Shown here one piece after another: positions 38,050 through 49,100 of a DNA stretch of 64,000 bases. The notes under the pieces were generated by a model. The model ran no database searches. It had not been told where the DNA came from and was given only the letters and a program-made list of their open reading frames with translations. Origin of the DNA: Pirellula sp. SH-Sr6A. GTDB lineage: Bacteria; Planctomycetota; Planctomycetia; Pirellulales; Pirellulaceae. The position numbers and the translations under genes were made by a program. Each line of letters begins with the position of its first letter. Position 1 is the first letter of the stretch. Location of the stretch: NCBI RefSeq assembly GCF_001610875.1, contig NZ_CP011272.1:6429988-6493987 (forward strand). Reading direction: 5' to 3'.

Positions 38050-38382
38050 AAATTGTTTCCCACCCCACATTTTCTACCACTTGCTAGCTCGCTCGAGGAG
38101 GGGCTGCAAAGGGTCTTTTCAACGGAGGAAGGCAACGCATTCGAGGGGGAGTCCGTTGCCCGGAGGACCCCTCGACCGCTGTGCCCAGAAATGTAACGGC
38201 TACCCTGCCAGTTGCCAAGGGCGTCGATTCGCTACTCGAAAAAAGTTCCTGTTTCCAATTCTGACTTGCTGCAAAATGGGTATCATCCGTTTCGCCTGTA
38301 TGGCCCGCCCATCCCTCGCAAACCGGGGCCTGCGCGCTGGGCTCTGTAAAACTATCTTCCCCCCGAACAAGGTCGATTGTTG
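38050..38382. other. intergenic region between tRNA and proline racemase gene
   Basis: 333 bases without a convincing gene. Short plus-strand and minus-strand frames here are Arg/Ser-rich with no ribosome site. It must hold the tRNA promoter (minus) and that of the racemase-family gene (plus); neither is obvious. Confidence 0.5.
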
Positions 38383-39312
38383 ATGTCCAACCTAGGATTC
38401 CGTGTCGTCGATTCTCATACCGCAGGTGAACCGACGCGAACGATCGTCGATTGCGACTTGAACCTCCCAGCATCGACCATGGACGAGCGTTTGGCCATCC
38501 TCCGCTCCGATTTCGACCACTTTCGCCGCGCGATCGTTCGTGAACCTCGCGGTTCCGAAGTGATGGTGGGAGCCCACCTCCTCCCTCCTATCCACCCGGA
38601 CCATACCGCCGCGGTCGTTTTCTTTAACAATGTCGGCTACCTCGGCATGTGCGGGCATGGAATGATCGGTGTCATCGAGACCTTGCGATTTCTCGGCCGG
38701 ATCCAGCCGGGAATCCAGACGATTGAAACGGTCGCGGGGATCGTCAAGGCGGAACTACTCCCAGACCACTCGGTTCGCATCCAAAATGTACCCAGCTACC
38801 GAATCGCGAAAGATGCCCCCATCGCGACCCAATCCTTTGGGACAATTCCCTGCGATATCGCCTACGGAGGGAACTGGTTTTGTTTGGCGAAACCCGATGC
38901 GATGAAGAATCTGGATGCGCCCATTCCCGAACTGTTGAGTCTTTCTCAAGAACTCATGGTCGCTTGCCGCGAACAATACCCGGACGTCGATCACGTCGAG
39001 CTTGTGGGACCGCCTCGCCATCCGACCTCGAACGCTCGTAACTTTGTTCTTTGCCCCGGCGCGATGTACGATCGGTCTCCGTGCGGGACCGGGACGAGCG
39101 CTAAATTGGCGTGCCTCGCTGCCGACGGCGAACTGCTCGTCGGTCAGCGCTGGATCCAGGAAGGAGTTCTCGGCACTCGCTTCGAAGGTACCTTTCAATG
39201 GTACGACAGCGAATGCGGAAAAATTATCCCCACGGTCCGAGGGAGGGCCTTCGTGAACGGGGATCTCCAGGTCGTCGTGGATCCGGAAGATCCGTTTGCT
39301 TGGGGGATGTAA
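38383..39312 (+). CDS. proline racemase family: 4-hydroxyproline epimerase type
   Basis: A 309-aa two-cysteine enzyme. Seen: catalytic C90 in MCGHGMIG and C234 in SPCGTGTSA, which act as the proton donor and acceptor pair; both present, so racemase/epimerase rather than the dehydratase branch that has Thr or Ser. N-terminal VVDSHTAGEPTR is the family signature. Known substrates: proline or trans-4-hydroxyproline; the exact one cannot be told. ATG 38383 with AAGG 10 bases upstream. Stands alone. Confidence 0.88.
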   Translation: MSNLGFRVVDSHTAGEPTRTIVDCDLNLPASTMDERLAILRSDFDHFRRAIVREPRGSEVMVGAHLLPPIHPDHTAAVVFFNNVGYLGMCGHGMIGVIETLRFLGRIQPGIQTIETVAGIVKAELLPDHSVRIQNVPSYRIAKDAPIATQSFGTIPCDIAYGGNWFCLAKPDAMKNLDAPIPELLSLSQELMVACREQYPDVDHVELVGPPRHPTSNARNFVLCPGAMYDRSPCGTGTSAKLACLAADGELLVGQRWIQEGVLGTRFEGTFQWYDSECGKIIPTVRGRAFVNGDLQVVVDPEDPFAWGM

Positions 39313-39392
39313 AAGTTGTCTTTGTCACCAACATGCAAAGCTGCCGGTCCTGGGGCCGTGGGAGAAACGTGTGCCTTTCGCCGGCGTGGGAA

Positions 39393-40349
39393 TTAGTAAC
39401 CGGATATTTTGCGGACCGGGCCCAAAACAAAGCCGGGGTTTCTTTGCAGTGCGATCGCGGACGCGTCGGCGCTATTGCGGGCGGGGACGACCACGGAGAT
39501 TGGGTAGCCAAACATTCCATTGGGAGGATAGAGGTATACTTCCCACATGTCAGTTACCCCTGCGGCCACGGTATTCATGAGCAATTGTAACCTAGCAATC
39601 TGCATCATCTCTTGCTGTTGTTGCTGCATCGCCATCGCCTGCGACTGAAGATAGAGATCGTTTTGTCGCTCCGATTCGGCCGCTTGCTCCTGGGCTCGAT
39701 CTTGCTGACGTTCCGATTTCCACTGCTCGTAGGACGAATTCAATAGTTTGGATGCGCTCGGCGACAAGAAGAACAATGGCAATGCATATTCGTCCCCGTT
39801 TGGAAACTCGACCATAACCCCTTCGCAATGGAAAGTTCGCACGTTCGACTTTTGGGCCGCGACCCACCGATCGAATGCGATGTGATCTGTGAACTTGGTC
39901 TTCTCAAAGTGCGCGACAATCGAAGGGATCATCTTTTGATACACTTCGGGCAAGTTATTGATCGGGCGATCGTTTACATACAATCGCCCCCTGCGGCGTT
40001 GCAAGGAGACGTCCTTCTCGACAAATCGGACCAGCCTGCCATAGACCTTCATGCCGTTGGCCAGCTCCCAAACTTGCTTCTGCCCTTCCGCTGCAAGCTG
40101 ATCGGTGACTTCTTGGGACTTCAGGTATTCGAGGTCCTCTTTCGACAAGTTTTCGAGCGGAACCGCGAGCAGCTCGTGCTCCTTTCGCTTTTGATCCAAT
40201 TTGATCACGACTTCATGATCGTCGGCAGCGAGCAGCGTTCCCTGAATCTTGACCATTCCCGTCGAGTCTTTCCATTCGCGGGCACTGCACCAAGGAGCGC
40301 CGACCAATGCGGCGGTCATGACCATAAAACGGGAAAGGGAGTGAAACAT
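39393..40349 (-). CDS. SHD1-domain exported protein
   Basis: A 318-aa protein. Seen: signal peptide (about residues 1-23), then an SHD1 (SLA1 homology 1) domain REWKDSTGMVKIQGTLL... VVIKLDQKRKE ... VPLENLSKEDLEYL, repeated in part around residues 92-130; then a Gln/Met-rich helix (MAMQQQQQEMMQ) and a small C-terminal domain. Known: SHD1 domains are numerous in planctomycetes, where they are thought to be extracytoplasmic protein-binding units. GAGG ribosome site. Confidence 0.8.
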   Translation of the reverse strand: MFHSLSRFMVMTAALVGAPWCSAREWKDSTGMVKIQGTLLAADDHEVVIKLDQKRKEHELLAVPLENLSKEDLEYLKSQEVTDQLAAEGQKQVWELANGMKVYGRLVRFVEKDVSLQRRRGRLYVNDRPINNLPEVYQKMIPSIVAHFEKTKFTDHIAFDRWVAAQKSNVRTFHCEGVMVEFPNGDEYALPLFFLSPSASKLLNSSYEQWKSERQQDRAQEQAAESERQNDLYLQSQAMAMQQQQQEMMQIARLQLLMNTVAAGVTDMWEVYLYPPNGMFGYPISVVVPARNSADASAIALQRNPGFVLGPVRKISGY

Positions 40350-40404
40350 CGTGGCCTCGTGTGCAATGCAAAAATGGATAGGAAAAGGAATACAACAAAC
40401 TATT

Positions 40405-43400
40405 CTATCGTTTCACGACACATGCATCATGATTCAATAGGGCTTGGCATAGGATAGTTGCCGCGGCAAGGTCGTTTCGATCCATTCCGTCGGGAATGGG
40501 CACACGACCGATTTTCAAGAATGCCTCAGCGGCGCCGGCATTCGCGAGAAAGTAGCTCCGTTGCTCGTCGATCATCCTTTGCCCGATAGCAACCTCTGGC
40601 TCGGTCGGAGGACGTGAGAGAGTTCTGCGAAATGCTCGATCTACCCAGATGGGAGCTTGGCTAGGTTCCTCTTTGAGGATCGCAATCGCCATGGCGCGGG
40701 CCGCTTCGACATACTGGACACCGTTGAGGAGTACCAGCGATTGCAGCGGGGAATCGGTCCGCTCTCGTTTGGCGACGCAAACAGCCCGGCGTGGTGCATC
40801 GAATGCGATCATCGCGGGAGGCGGTCCCGTGCGTCTCCACTGCGTATATAGACTGCGTCGATGTACACCGCTCCCTTCACTAGCCGGGGCCGGCTTGAAG
40901 GATTCGCTCATTTCATACGGCACCACGGGAGGACCTCCCACGGTCAAATCGAGAAGTCCTGAAGCCGCTAACACTTGGTCGCGAATCATCTCCGCAGGCA
41001 ATCGGAATCGAGGGCCACGAGCCAACCATTCGTTGTCCGGATCCTCCGCCATCTGTTCCTCGGTCGATACACTCCTTTGCTGATAGGTCTGGCTGAGTAC
41101 GATCGCTTTTACAAGATCCTTCATGTTCCAACCCGAGTTCACGAATCGGACCGCGAGTGCATCGAGAACTTCGGGATGCAAGGGGCGAGATCCTTGGCTA
41201 CCAAAATCTTCCGACGTTTTCACAAGACCAGACCCGAAGAAACTTTGCCATACGCGATTGACGAGAACGCGCGCGGTAAGAGGATTGTCCCGGGATACCG
41301 TCCAACGGGCCAAGCCCAATCGATTCAAGGGAGAATCGATTGGAAACGCGTGGAGCGCGGAGGGTGTCCCCGCCGTGATTTCTTCTCCCTGCCGATTGTA
41401 CTCACCGCGCACCAGCACATAGGCGGGTTTGGGCTTCGGCAACTCCTTCATAACCATGATCTCTCCCACGCTATCTTGCTTTGCAAATTGATTCTTGCGA
41501 GCGTCCCTCAATCGGTCGTTCGTCGACTTCAGGGGCGACGAGTGCGTGGTGGCGTAATGCGTCAGCGCGGCGTGGTCCATGCCTGGCTCGAAAGATTTGG
41601 AATCGGAATCATGCACGCTGGGAGGGAAGAGAAACCCCACTTCGAAGGCTGTTAGCTCGTGCGAGAAAACTTCGAATTGGTCGATCCTGCCACCTCGCAA
41701 GCCTCGGTCGCGGAACCGTTCCCCCAAGTCGATTGAATCGTATCCACCGCCGGTGATATTCTTTGTTAGAGAATCCTTGATCACGTCCGACTCGCATCGA
41801 ACTCCATCGACGTAGATGGCGAGTCCCCGTGCTTGGCTACTACCGTCGTACGTGACAACCACGTGGGTCCATGCCGAAGTTCGCAATGGCGTCTTGCTCC
41901 GGACCGAAATGGCATTTCCCGGCCAAAAGTGAATGAGGCTCCATTTCAGTTTGCCATCCTCGATGAGCAATTCGTATCCGCGGCTCGCAGCATCGGTCCA
42001 CGCTCTCGAGCGGTGGAAAACGACGTTTCGATCCCGATGATCGGGGACGAATAGCCAGAGTGAAACGCTGAACGGCTCGTGACGTTGAAAATTCCCAATG
42101 CTGGTTTTGACCGGATCGTCACCGGTGAATTCAATCGCATTTCCAAATCGTCCCGGAACCGTTCGGTTTTCACCCTCGACCGATGCTGTCGCGCCATCCG
42201 GTAGGAGGCTTGCCGTCTTGCGATCCTTCACCTCATCCATGCTCAATGCCAGTGAGGGAGGTCGGACTCCAGCCGCTAGGCGGAAGCTCTGAATCGTGTC
42301 CCAATTCAGCTCTTTCCTCTCGTTGGCAATCATCGAGGATTTATAAAGGGCATCTTTGCATTTTGACAGCCAATCGCGATAGGGCTCCTGGGCTGCTAAA
42401 CCCACAAGTTCCTCTGCAAGGAGTTCCTTTGCATCGGATTCCAGTTTCCGAACGTTTTCCTCCTCTTGGGACAACTGCTGCTGTTGTTCGGAAGTAATTA
42501 AACCAAGCGTCGGGGTAGGAGGGGAATCGGTGAAGTAAGAGTAGAGTCCGGCTTCATCGATGTTCTGGAACATGGAAAAGAGTTGGTAGTACTCTTTTTG
42601 GGAGATCGGATCGAATTTGTGATCGTGGCAACGTGCGCATTCGAAGGTAAGGCCTAGGAATGCGGTCGCATAGGTTTGGACGCGATCGCAAACATACTCG
42701 ACGCGATATTCTTCTTCGACACTTCCCCCTTCGCTCTCTTGCTGATGAAGCCGATTGAAGGCGGTCGCCAGGATCTGATCGGATGTGGGATTGGGCAAGA
42801 GATCACCGGCGATCTGCTCCACAATAAACTGGTCGAAGGGCTTGTTGTCGCGGAATGAACGCACGACCCAATCCCGCCATTGCCAAACCGCCCGTTCCCG
42901 GTCGACTTGAAATCCGTAGCTGTCCGCATAGCGTGAGATGTCGAGCCAATCGACCGCCATCCGTTCTGCGTATTGGGGTGTCGCTAGCAGGCGATCCACA
43001 AAATCGCTCCAGTGCTCCGGTGCATCATGCTGTTCCATATGCACAAGTTGTTCTTCGCTGGGAGGCAATCCAGTAAGGTCCAAAGCGATTCGTCGGGCCA
43101 GCGTGCGCGCGTCCGCGCGCGGTTGCATGCTCCATGCACGGCTTTTGAGTTTGGCCGCTACGAATGGGTCGATCGGATTCTGCTGGGCCGCTTGGGCAAG
43201 GGACTCGTAGGGAAGAGGCAAAAACGACCAATGCTTTTCGTACTCAGCCCCTTCTTCGATCCACTGTTTCAGTTTGGAAATGTCGGACTCGGAGAGACGT
43301 CCGAGCTTCGAATGTGGGGGAGGCATTTGGGAGTCGGGATCTGTGGAGAGGATTCGTTTAATGATCTCGCTTCGATCGGCGTGATTGGGAACGATGGCTC

Positions 43401-43617
43401 CGGACGCGGTCGCTTCGTCGCGCAGGTCCAGACGCAAGTCGGCTTCTCGTTTTGCGGCATCCGGTCCGTGACAGAAAAAGCATTTGTCGGAGAGAATCGG
43501 GCGAATATCGTCGTTGAAACGGAGTTGCCCGAGTGCTGTCGAGATGGGGCACACAGACGCGAGAGCGCACAATCCAACGAAGATGGAGAGCACGCGGAGT
43601 CGGCAAAGAGATGGCAT
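40405..43617 (-). CDS. PSD1 protein: cytochrome c-like, DUF1549, LamG, DUF1553
   Basis: A 1070-aa exported protein. Seen: signal peptide; heme motif CFFCH (46-50); DUF1549 from about DPFVAAKLKSR to residue 370 with ECARCHDHKFDP, a second CxxCH; a LamG/concanavalin-like domain around FGNAIEFTGDD; DUF1553 with SRDNPLTARVLVNRVW and HPEVLDALAVRF. This domain set is almost confined to Planctomycetes, where it is often followed by a DUF1501 gene; here the next gene is SHD1. Role unknown, probably extracytoplasmic substrate breakdown with electron transfer. Start taken at ATG 43617 before the signal peptide. Confidence 0.93.
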   Translation of the reverse strand: MPSLCRLRVLSIFVGLCALASVCPISTALGQLRFNDDIRPILSDKCFFCHGPDAAKREADLRLDLRDEATASGAIVPNHADRSEIIKRILSTDPDSQMPPPHSKLGRLSESDISKLKQWIEEGAEYEKHWSFLPLPYESLAQAAQQNPIDPFVAAKLKSRAWSMQPRADARTLARRIALDLTGLPPSEEQLVHMEQHDAPEHWSDFVDRLLATPQYAERMAVDWLDISRYADSYGFQVDRERAVWQWRDWVVRSFRDNKPFDQFIVEQIAGDLLPNPTSDQILATAFNRLHQQESEGGSVEEEYRVEYVCDRVQTYATAFLGLTFECARCHDHKFDPISQKEYYQLFSMFQNIDEAGLYSYFTDSPPTPTLGLITSEQQQQLSQEEENVRKLESDAKELLAEELVGLAAQEPYRDWLSKCKDALYKSSMIANERKELNWDTIQSFRLAAGVRPPSLALSMDEVKDRKTASLLPDGATASVEGENRTVPGRFGNAIEFTGDDPVKTSIGNFQRHEPFSVSLWLFVPDHRDRNVVFHRSRAWTDAASRGYELLIEDGKLKWSLIHFWPGNAISVRSKTPLRTSAWTHVVVTYDGSSQARGLAIYVDGVRCESDVIKDSLTKNITGGGYDSIDLGERFRDRGLRGGRIDQFEVFSHELTAFEVGFLFPPSVHDSDSKSFEPGMDHAALTHYATTHSSPLKSTNDRLRDARKNQFAKQDSVGEIMVMKELPKPKPAYVLVRGEYNRQGEEITAGTPSALHAFPIDSPLNRLGLARWTVSRDNPLTARVLVNRVWQSFFGSGLVKTSEDFGSQGSRPLHPEVLDALAVRFVNSGWNMKDLVKAIVLSQTYQQRSVSTEEQMAEDPDNEWLARGPRFRLPAEMIRDQVLAASGLLDLTVGGPPVVPYEMSESFKPAPASEGSGVHRRSLYTQWRRTGPPPAMIAFDAPRRAVCVAKRERTDSPLQSLVLLNGVQYVEAARAMAIAILKEEPSQAPIWVDRAFRRTLSRPPTEPEVAIGQRMIDEQRSYFLANAGAAEAFLKIGRVPIPDGMDRNDLAAATILCQALLNHDACVVKR

Positions 43618-43677
43618 TGGAGTGGAGTACCTGAGGTGGGACAACGTGGAACCCTCTATGGTACTCGATCGAGCGTG

Positions 43678-43706
43678 CCCTTACCAAACGCGAGTTTGAT
43701 AAGGGG
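43678..43706. terminator. hairpin between motB and PSD1 gene
   Basis: CCCTTA..AAAC - GCGA - GTTT..TAAGGG stem with a 2-base internal mismatch. It follows the MotB stop in the direction of transcription but has no T run; a weak or rho-assisted terminator. Confidence 0.4.
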
Positions 43707-43733
43707 GTAATGTGCGGATTTCTATTTGACCTG

Positions 43734-44501
43734 TTAGTGGCCCCCAGAGGGCTTCACTTCCGCGGCAGCGCGCGCTTTTTCTTCTTCGTCCAGTCGAATT
43801 GCTTCCGTGTCCAAGTTGCGGTTGGAGATGAGTCGTTCTGTCTGGGAGGAAGGTGCTTCGAAAATCTCGGAGAGGACGAAGACTTCGACGCGAGAGTCGA
43901 GTTCGGGGTCTACTTCGTCCCCTTTGAATCGGGGTTCGGAGTGGCCCGCAGCGCTGACTCGGATGCGGCGAGGGTCGATTCCTTCGTCGATCAAGAATTG
44001 GGAGACGATCATTGCGCGGCGGAACGAAATGGTCCAAGCGTCTAGGGCCGATTGGGCTGGGTTTCCGCCATTGTTGGCCGCATGGCCGCGCACGTCGATC
44101 CGGTGTTGTTTCCCTTCGAGTTCGGGCAACAATTGAACCAATTCCTTCTTGCCGTCTTCAGATAGTTCGATGGAATTGAGTTCAAATCGAATGATTTTGC
44201 CGACATTCGAACGTTCTCCTTCATCGCTCATTTCGCGATGCTTGGCCTCCTCCTCGGTCTTTTTGGAACCTCGCGACTTGACCGTTCGGCGACTTCCATT
44301 ACCGACCGCGGAAGAGTTGACAAGCGACTTGGCATCGCTGCCGGTCATTCGTTTGCCGCTGGGGTTTCGAAAGTGTTCCGCGACCGCTTCCTTCACATCG
44401 GAGCTCTGCGATGTCAACCACATCACCATGAAGAAGGCCATCATCGCGGTTACGAAGTCCGCGTAGGCGACTTTCCATGCACCACCACCTTTACCCGCCA
44501 T
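43734..44501 (-). CDS. motB: MotB-type stator / OmpA peptidoglycan-binding protein
   Basis: A 255-aa protein of the flagellar-motor stator. Seen: WKVAYADFVTAMMAFFMVMWL with the plug/proton-channel Asp (D15), one membrane helix, a charged linker, and an OmpA-like domain with IDVRGHAANNGG and RRAMIVSQFLID, RIRVSAAGHSEP. Known: anchors the stator to peptidoglycan. Immediately follows motA. The linker (residues about 40-95) is highly charged and longer than in enteric MotB. Confidence 0.9.
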   Translation of the reverse strand: MAGKGGGAWKVAYADFVTAMMAFFMVMWLTSQSSDVKEAVAEHFRNPSGKRMTGSDAKSLVNSSAVGNGSRRTVKSRGSKKTEEEAKHREMSDEGERSNVGKIIRFELNSIELSEDGKKELVQLLPELEGKQHRIDVRGHAANNGGNPAQSALDAWTISFRRAMIVSQFLIDEGIDPRRIRVSAAGHSEPRFKGDEVDPELDSRVEVFVLSEIFEAPSSQTERLISNRNLDTEAIRLDEEEKARAAAEVKPSGGH

Positions 44502-44503
44502 GA

Positions 44504-45370
44504 TTAGGAGCCTCCCGAGTCAACAGCTTTGAAGAGCGCTTCCATTTCCTCAGGGGATGGCCTCAGATCTTGACTGAGTCCGCGGCGACCTGTTTCGATT
44601 GCCATCTTAGGCTGCATACCATTGAAGAACCCTTGCAAGACGCATGCGATGGTTTTGAAGTACGCGCCTTCCTCGTGACCGATCAGCTCCATCTTTCCCG
44701 CGAGTGGTGCGAAGAAGCCATAGGAGGCGAGAATACCCAAAAACGTACCGACGAGTGCCGCACCGACTTTGTGACCGATTTCAGCAGGAGGGCCATCGAT
44801 GTGTCCCATCGTGATAACGATACCGAGAACAGCGGCGACGATTCCGAAGCCCGGGAGACCGTCCGCGGTTTTCGAGAGGACGCCGATAGGAAGGTGATGT
44901 TCTTCTTCCATCGCTTTCAGTTCGATATCCATCAGGTTACCGACATCCTCAGGGCGGACCGATCCGTCGATTACCGGTCCGAATGCTCCCTTGATAAAGT
45001 CGGTTGCATGGTGATCGGCAGCCAGTTTGGGATATTTGGCAAATACAGCGCTCTTATGAGGGTCTGCGATATGGCCTTCGAGGGCGAGCAACCCATCGCG
45101 CCGAGCGATTCGAAACAGTTCGTAGAGCGCTGAGAAGGTTTCCTCGTAAGATCGTTTACTGTACGGCGACCCCTTCAACGCTTGGAGGATCCCCTTCACA
45201 AGCCCTTTGAGGACGGCGGGAGAGGACATCACGATCAGAGCGCCCATCGACGCTCCACCGATGGTCAACACTTCGGAGGGGTGGATCAATGCTTCGATAT
45301 GTCCACCGGCCCACATAAAGCCGCCGAGAACACATCCGCAAACGACTAGACATCCAACGATGACAACCAT
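44504..45370 (-). CDS. motA: MotA stator subunit
   Basis: A 288-aa membrane protein. Seen: four hydrophobic helices, HPSEVLTIGGASMGALI at the N-terminal pair, and PGFGIVAAVLGIVITMGHIDG then VGAALVGTFLGILASYGFFAPLA in the second pair, as in MotA/LafT. ATG 45370 has GGAG at 6 bases; an upstream in-frame stretch is not MotA-like. Two bases separate it from motB. Known: forms the proton channel that powers flagellar rotation. Confidence 0.92.
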   Translation of the reverse strand: MVVIVGCLVVCGCVLGGFMWAGGHIEALIHPSEVLTIGGASMGALIVMSSPAVLKGLVKGILQALKGSPYSKRSYEETFSALYELFRIARRDGLLALEGHIADPHKSAVFAKYPKLAADHHATDFIKGAFGPVIDGSVRPEDVGNLMDIELKAMEEEHHLPIGVLSKTADGLPGFGIVAAVLGIVITMGHIDGPPAEIGHKVGAALVGTFLGILASYGFFAPLAGKMELIGHEEGAYFKTIACVLQGFFNGMQPKMAIETGRRGLSQDLRPSPEEMEALFKAVDSGGS

Positions 45371-45591
45371 GACTTCTCCGATGCGAGGCCGACTTGGTTG
45401 GAGAACACCCCCTACCATCGAGCCTTGGGGATATAGCTCTCAATACTCCTAGGAGCAAGCGATAGGTGGTGGAAAGAGGAATCGCGTGGGCAGAGATTGA
45501 CGGATTGCACGGTCGTATCGATGATGCGGTTTTCGTGGACTTTCCTTTCATCTTTCCCCGGTACGTCGAGCCGGTACCAACGAGGCCCCGC

Positions 45592-46089
45592 GTGCACCCG
45601 GTATTCCAAACTGAGGCCGTCTTGCTCGAGCAGTGCAAACTGACGCATCTGCGTGCGTCCGGACCTGGCGGGCAGAATCGAAACAAAGTGGAAACGGCTG
45701 TGGAATGGATCCATTTGCCCTCCGGCTGCCGTGGAAAAGCATCCGAACGTCGCAGTCAAAAAGAAAATCGCGACGTGGCGGTGCACCGGCTCCGCGAGCA
45801 GCTCGCGGTACATGTGCGCTCCGAGCCGACCGAAGCAGGAAGGCTCGTAACCAATCGTTACACCGATGGATTGGGGCGAATCAACATCTCGGAAGGGAAC
45901 TGGGAATGGCCGATGATTCTTGCGGAGCTGCTAAACCGCTTGGCCTATCATCAGTGGGAGATACCTCCTGCGGCCGTGGAGTTGAGCACGACGACCTCTC
46001 AGGTTATCAAGCTCCTGCGCAAGTCCCGTCCGGCGCTCGAATGGGTCAATTCGCAGCGCCAAGCCCTTGGTCGATCGGCACTGCGTTGA
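45592..46089 (+). CDS. peptide chain release factor-like protein (GGQ)
   Basis: A 165-aa protein. Seen: GPGGQNRNKVETAV with the GGQ (26-28) that triggers peptide release, and a helical C-terminus; codon-recognition domains of full release factors are absent, so it belongs with ArfB/YaeJ or similar rescue hydrolases. The GTG at 45592 with GAGG upstream fits the family N-terminus (HPVFQTEAVLLEQC); the frame is open from 45466 but without an ATG. Convergent with nothing downstream; divergent from motA. Confidence 0.82.
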   Translation: MHPVFQTEAVLLEQCKLTHLRASGPGGQNRNKVETAVEWIHLPSGCRGKASERRSQKENRDVAVHRLREQLAVHVRSEPTEAGRLVTNRYTDGLGRINISEGNWEWPMILAELLNRLAYHQWEIPPAAVELSTTTSQVIKLLRKSRPALEWVNSQRQALGRSALR

Positions 46090-46162
46090 GCCGATCTAAG
46101 AAAATGCCACTCTTTCAAAAATCAGTCTATCGAGGATCAACCATCTGACGCGAGGCGGCTGA

Positions 46163-49100
46163 TTAGACGGTTTCCACCTGACTGAGTCGGATCAATGAGA
46201 CGAGTTCGTCGGTCGACATACGACCCGCGCGATCCGCACCATCGAGTACACCGCTAATCAGTTCTCGTTTGTCGGCATGGAGTGCGAGAATCTGCTGTTC
46301 GATGGTATCCTTGGCGACGAGTCGGTAGACCGTCACGGCGCGTTGTTGTCCGATGCGGTGGGCTCGGTCGGTCGCTTGATCTTCCACGGCTGGGTTCCAC
46401 CATGGATCCATGTGGATCACGTAGTCGGCGGCGGTCAAGTTGAGACCGGTTCCACCTGCTTTGAGGGAGATCAAGAAGAGGTCCCCTTCACCTGCTTGGA
46501 AGCGATCGACGGCTTCTTGGCGTTTTGCGGCTGGAGTCGAACCGTCGAGGTATTGGTAGGTAACGCCTGTTTTGTCCAACGCTTCGCGGAGCAGGGACAG
46601 GTGCTGTACGAATTGGCTAAAGACCAATGCGCGGTGTTCCCCTTCGCGAAGTTCTTCGACGATCTCCATGAAGAGATCGAGTTTGGCAGACGATTCCGTC
46701 CAGCGCTTGTCGACCAGGGCGGGGTGGCAAGAGAGCTGTCGCAATCGCGTCAACCACGCGAGAACGCGAATGCGCATTTGGGAGTCGCTGTCTTCTCCTT
46801 CGGGTTGCGTGAGTTCATTGATCGCGGCCAATCGTGCGGAGTCGTATTTCTTTCGTTCTTCGGTGGAAAGCTCGGCGTATCGAACGACTTCTGTTCGTTC
46901 CGGCAACTCCGACAAAACTTCCTTTTTGGTACGTCGCAAGATGAAGGGGCGAACCACGCGACCGAGAGCTTGCAAGCGATCGCGATTTCCCTGGCGTTCG
47001 ATCGGCTCTGCGAAGTTCTTTCGGAAGCGATCCCACGACCCTAGCAATCCAGGGCTCACGGTCCGCATCAGGCTCCACAATTCGCCCAGATGATTTTCGA
47101 GCGGGGTACCGGAAAGCGCGATTCTCCAGTCCGCATCGAGCTGTCGAACCGCTTGTGCCGTTTTCGTTTGAAAGTTTTTGATGAATTGGGCTTCGTCCAG
47201 CACGAGGGTGTACCAAGATCGGGCGGTGAATCGGTCGACGTCTCGTTGGAGCAACTGGTAGCTGGTGATGATCAAATCCCCAGGTCCAGCGCTATCGATC
47301 AAAGTTTGACGATCATGTTCCCGGTATAGTTTTGGCTTGAGCGAAGGAGCAAATCGCTCCGCTTCGCGTTGCCAGTTCGAGCCGACGCTCGTGGGAGCGA
47401 TGATCAACGCCGCCCCTTTGTTCGACCGATCGAGCAACACACCCAGCGTTTGAACGGTCTTTCCGAGACCCATGTCGTCCGCCAAGCATCCGCCGATTCC
47501 CCAGTGTGCTAGACGAGCAAGCCAGCTGTAGCCTGACTTCTGATACTCGCGCAAATCGGCCATCAAGTTCTCTGGAACTTTAGGTTGCAGCGTCTTTGCG
47601 GTACGAAGGCGGTCCAACGCATCGCGCCACGACGAATCCGCTTCGTAGGTGATATCCGTACCGAGGGCTTCCTCGATGACCGCAGTCGCGGCTCGGGATA
47701 CGCGAATTTGTCCGGATTCGGTGCTCGAAACATCTTGGATGCTGTTTAGCCGTTGTCGGAGCTGCTCCGATATCATGGCGAATTGCCCATCCCCCAATGG
47801 CACGAATCGCCGACCGCCGCGGAGTGCTGCGAGGAGTTCCGCGAGGGGAATTTCAAGGCCTTCTAGTTGCGCGACGCCTTCGACTCCGAACCAGTCTCGC
47901 TGGCTCGTCAGTCGAACTTGAAGTCGCTGCGGCGTGATCTCGCCGATGATTCGCATCGGTTGACTCTTAGGCCAGCAGACCGTCGGTGCGTCTTCTCCAA
48001 GCTGCTGGATGCGTTGGATCAAGTCCAATGCTTCGTCCGGAGTTTCGGCAATCCAGGTGTAGGGGCTTTCATAGGAGAGCCGACCTAGCTCGAGCACCCC
48101 TGCGACTTCATCGGCTCGCATCGCTTCCTCTTCCAACGCGCGCAGCAATTGGAATCGTCCGGCTGCAGTCGCGACTCGCAATCGATCCGGCTCCATGCCG
48201 GGGACCGGCGCTTCGCGAACCAAGTCGCAAGCCACGCGGAGGGAGACCATCAAGCTTTCTTTTGCAAATGGCGAAAGATGCAGCTCGATGTTCGGTTCAA
48301 GCGGTTGTTCGGGACCGGCCAATCGTTCGGGCAGATTGATCTGGACTTGAAGGGGATTCGCCGCAGCGGCGACCAGATCTGCAAATCGCTCTGCCGTCTC
48401 TTGATCGAAAACCGCTTCGCGTCGCTCCGCCATCTGCAAATCGTCGATCAGACGCTTCATCTTTTGGTCCAGCGTGCTGACCAAGATGCAGCGTTGATCT
48501 CGATCCAAACGAAACATTACCGATTCATTGTTATTGATGCTTCCGATCGAGCAATTGGCAGCATCTTGCGTCGAAACAATCTGATAGTCCCCTTGGAAGA
48601 CGCTGGGTCGATACGTTTCGGATTCTTCTTCGACGCGAACCTCGAGAGGGCATTCTCGGATTCGGATAGGAGTTTGGTTTTCATCGTCGAGCGTTACGTT
48701 GGGATGATCGTAAAGCAGCTTAAAGCACTCGCGAATCATACGTGGGGTTTGGCCACGGTAGGACTCCTCGGCGGCTTGAAGAAGTAGGACCAGCGTTCGG
48801 TCCGAGGCGTGGCTCAGGGTCGTTTCGTCGACGGTGTCGAGGGATTCGCGAACCAGTCGCCCTTTGTTCCAGCCTCCTCGCTTTCGCATTGTTTGCAAGT
48901 ATGGATTGATCCGAACGGAATGCTGAGTGAACGCGACTCTCCATTGGATGCGCGTCAATCTTTCCCGCTCCTGTGGTTCCTCTTCGCTCGGTTCCAGCTC
49001 GGGGACTTTCAAGTAGTCGAGCGACTCAACGAACTTTTTGCCGGCATGCCGCCCATCGGTGATGCAGCTCTCCATCCATTGCATCGCATCATCGGTCGAT

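Noticed and set aside
38081-38383. Plus-strand 100-codon frame between tRNA and racemase gene
   Set aside because: Arg/Cys-rich, no ribosome site, no family pattern.
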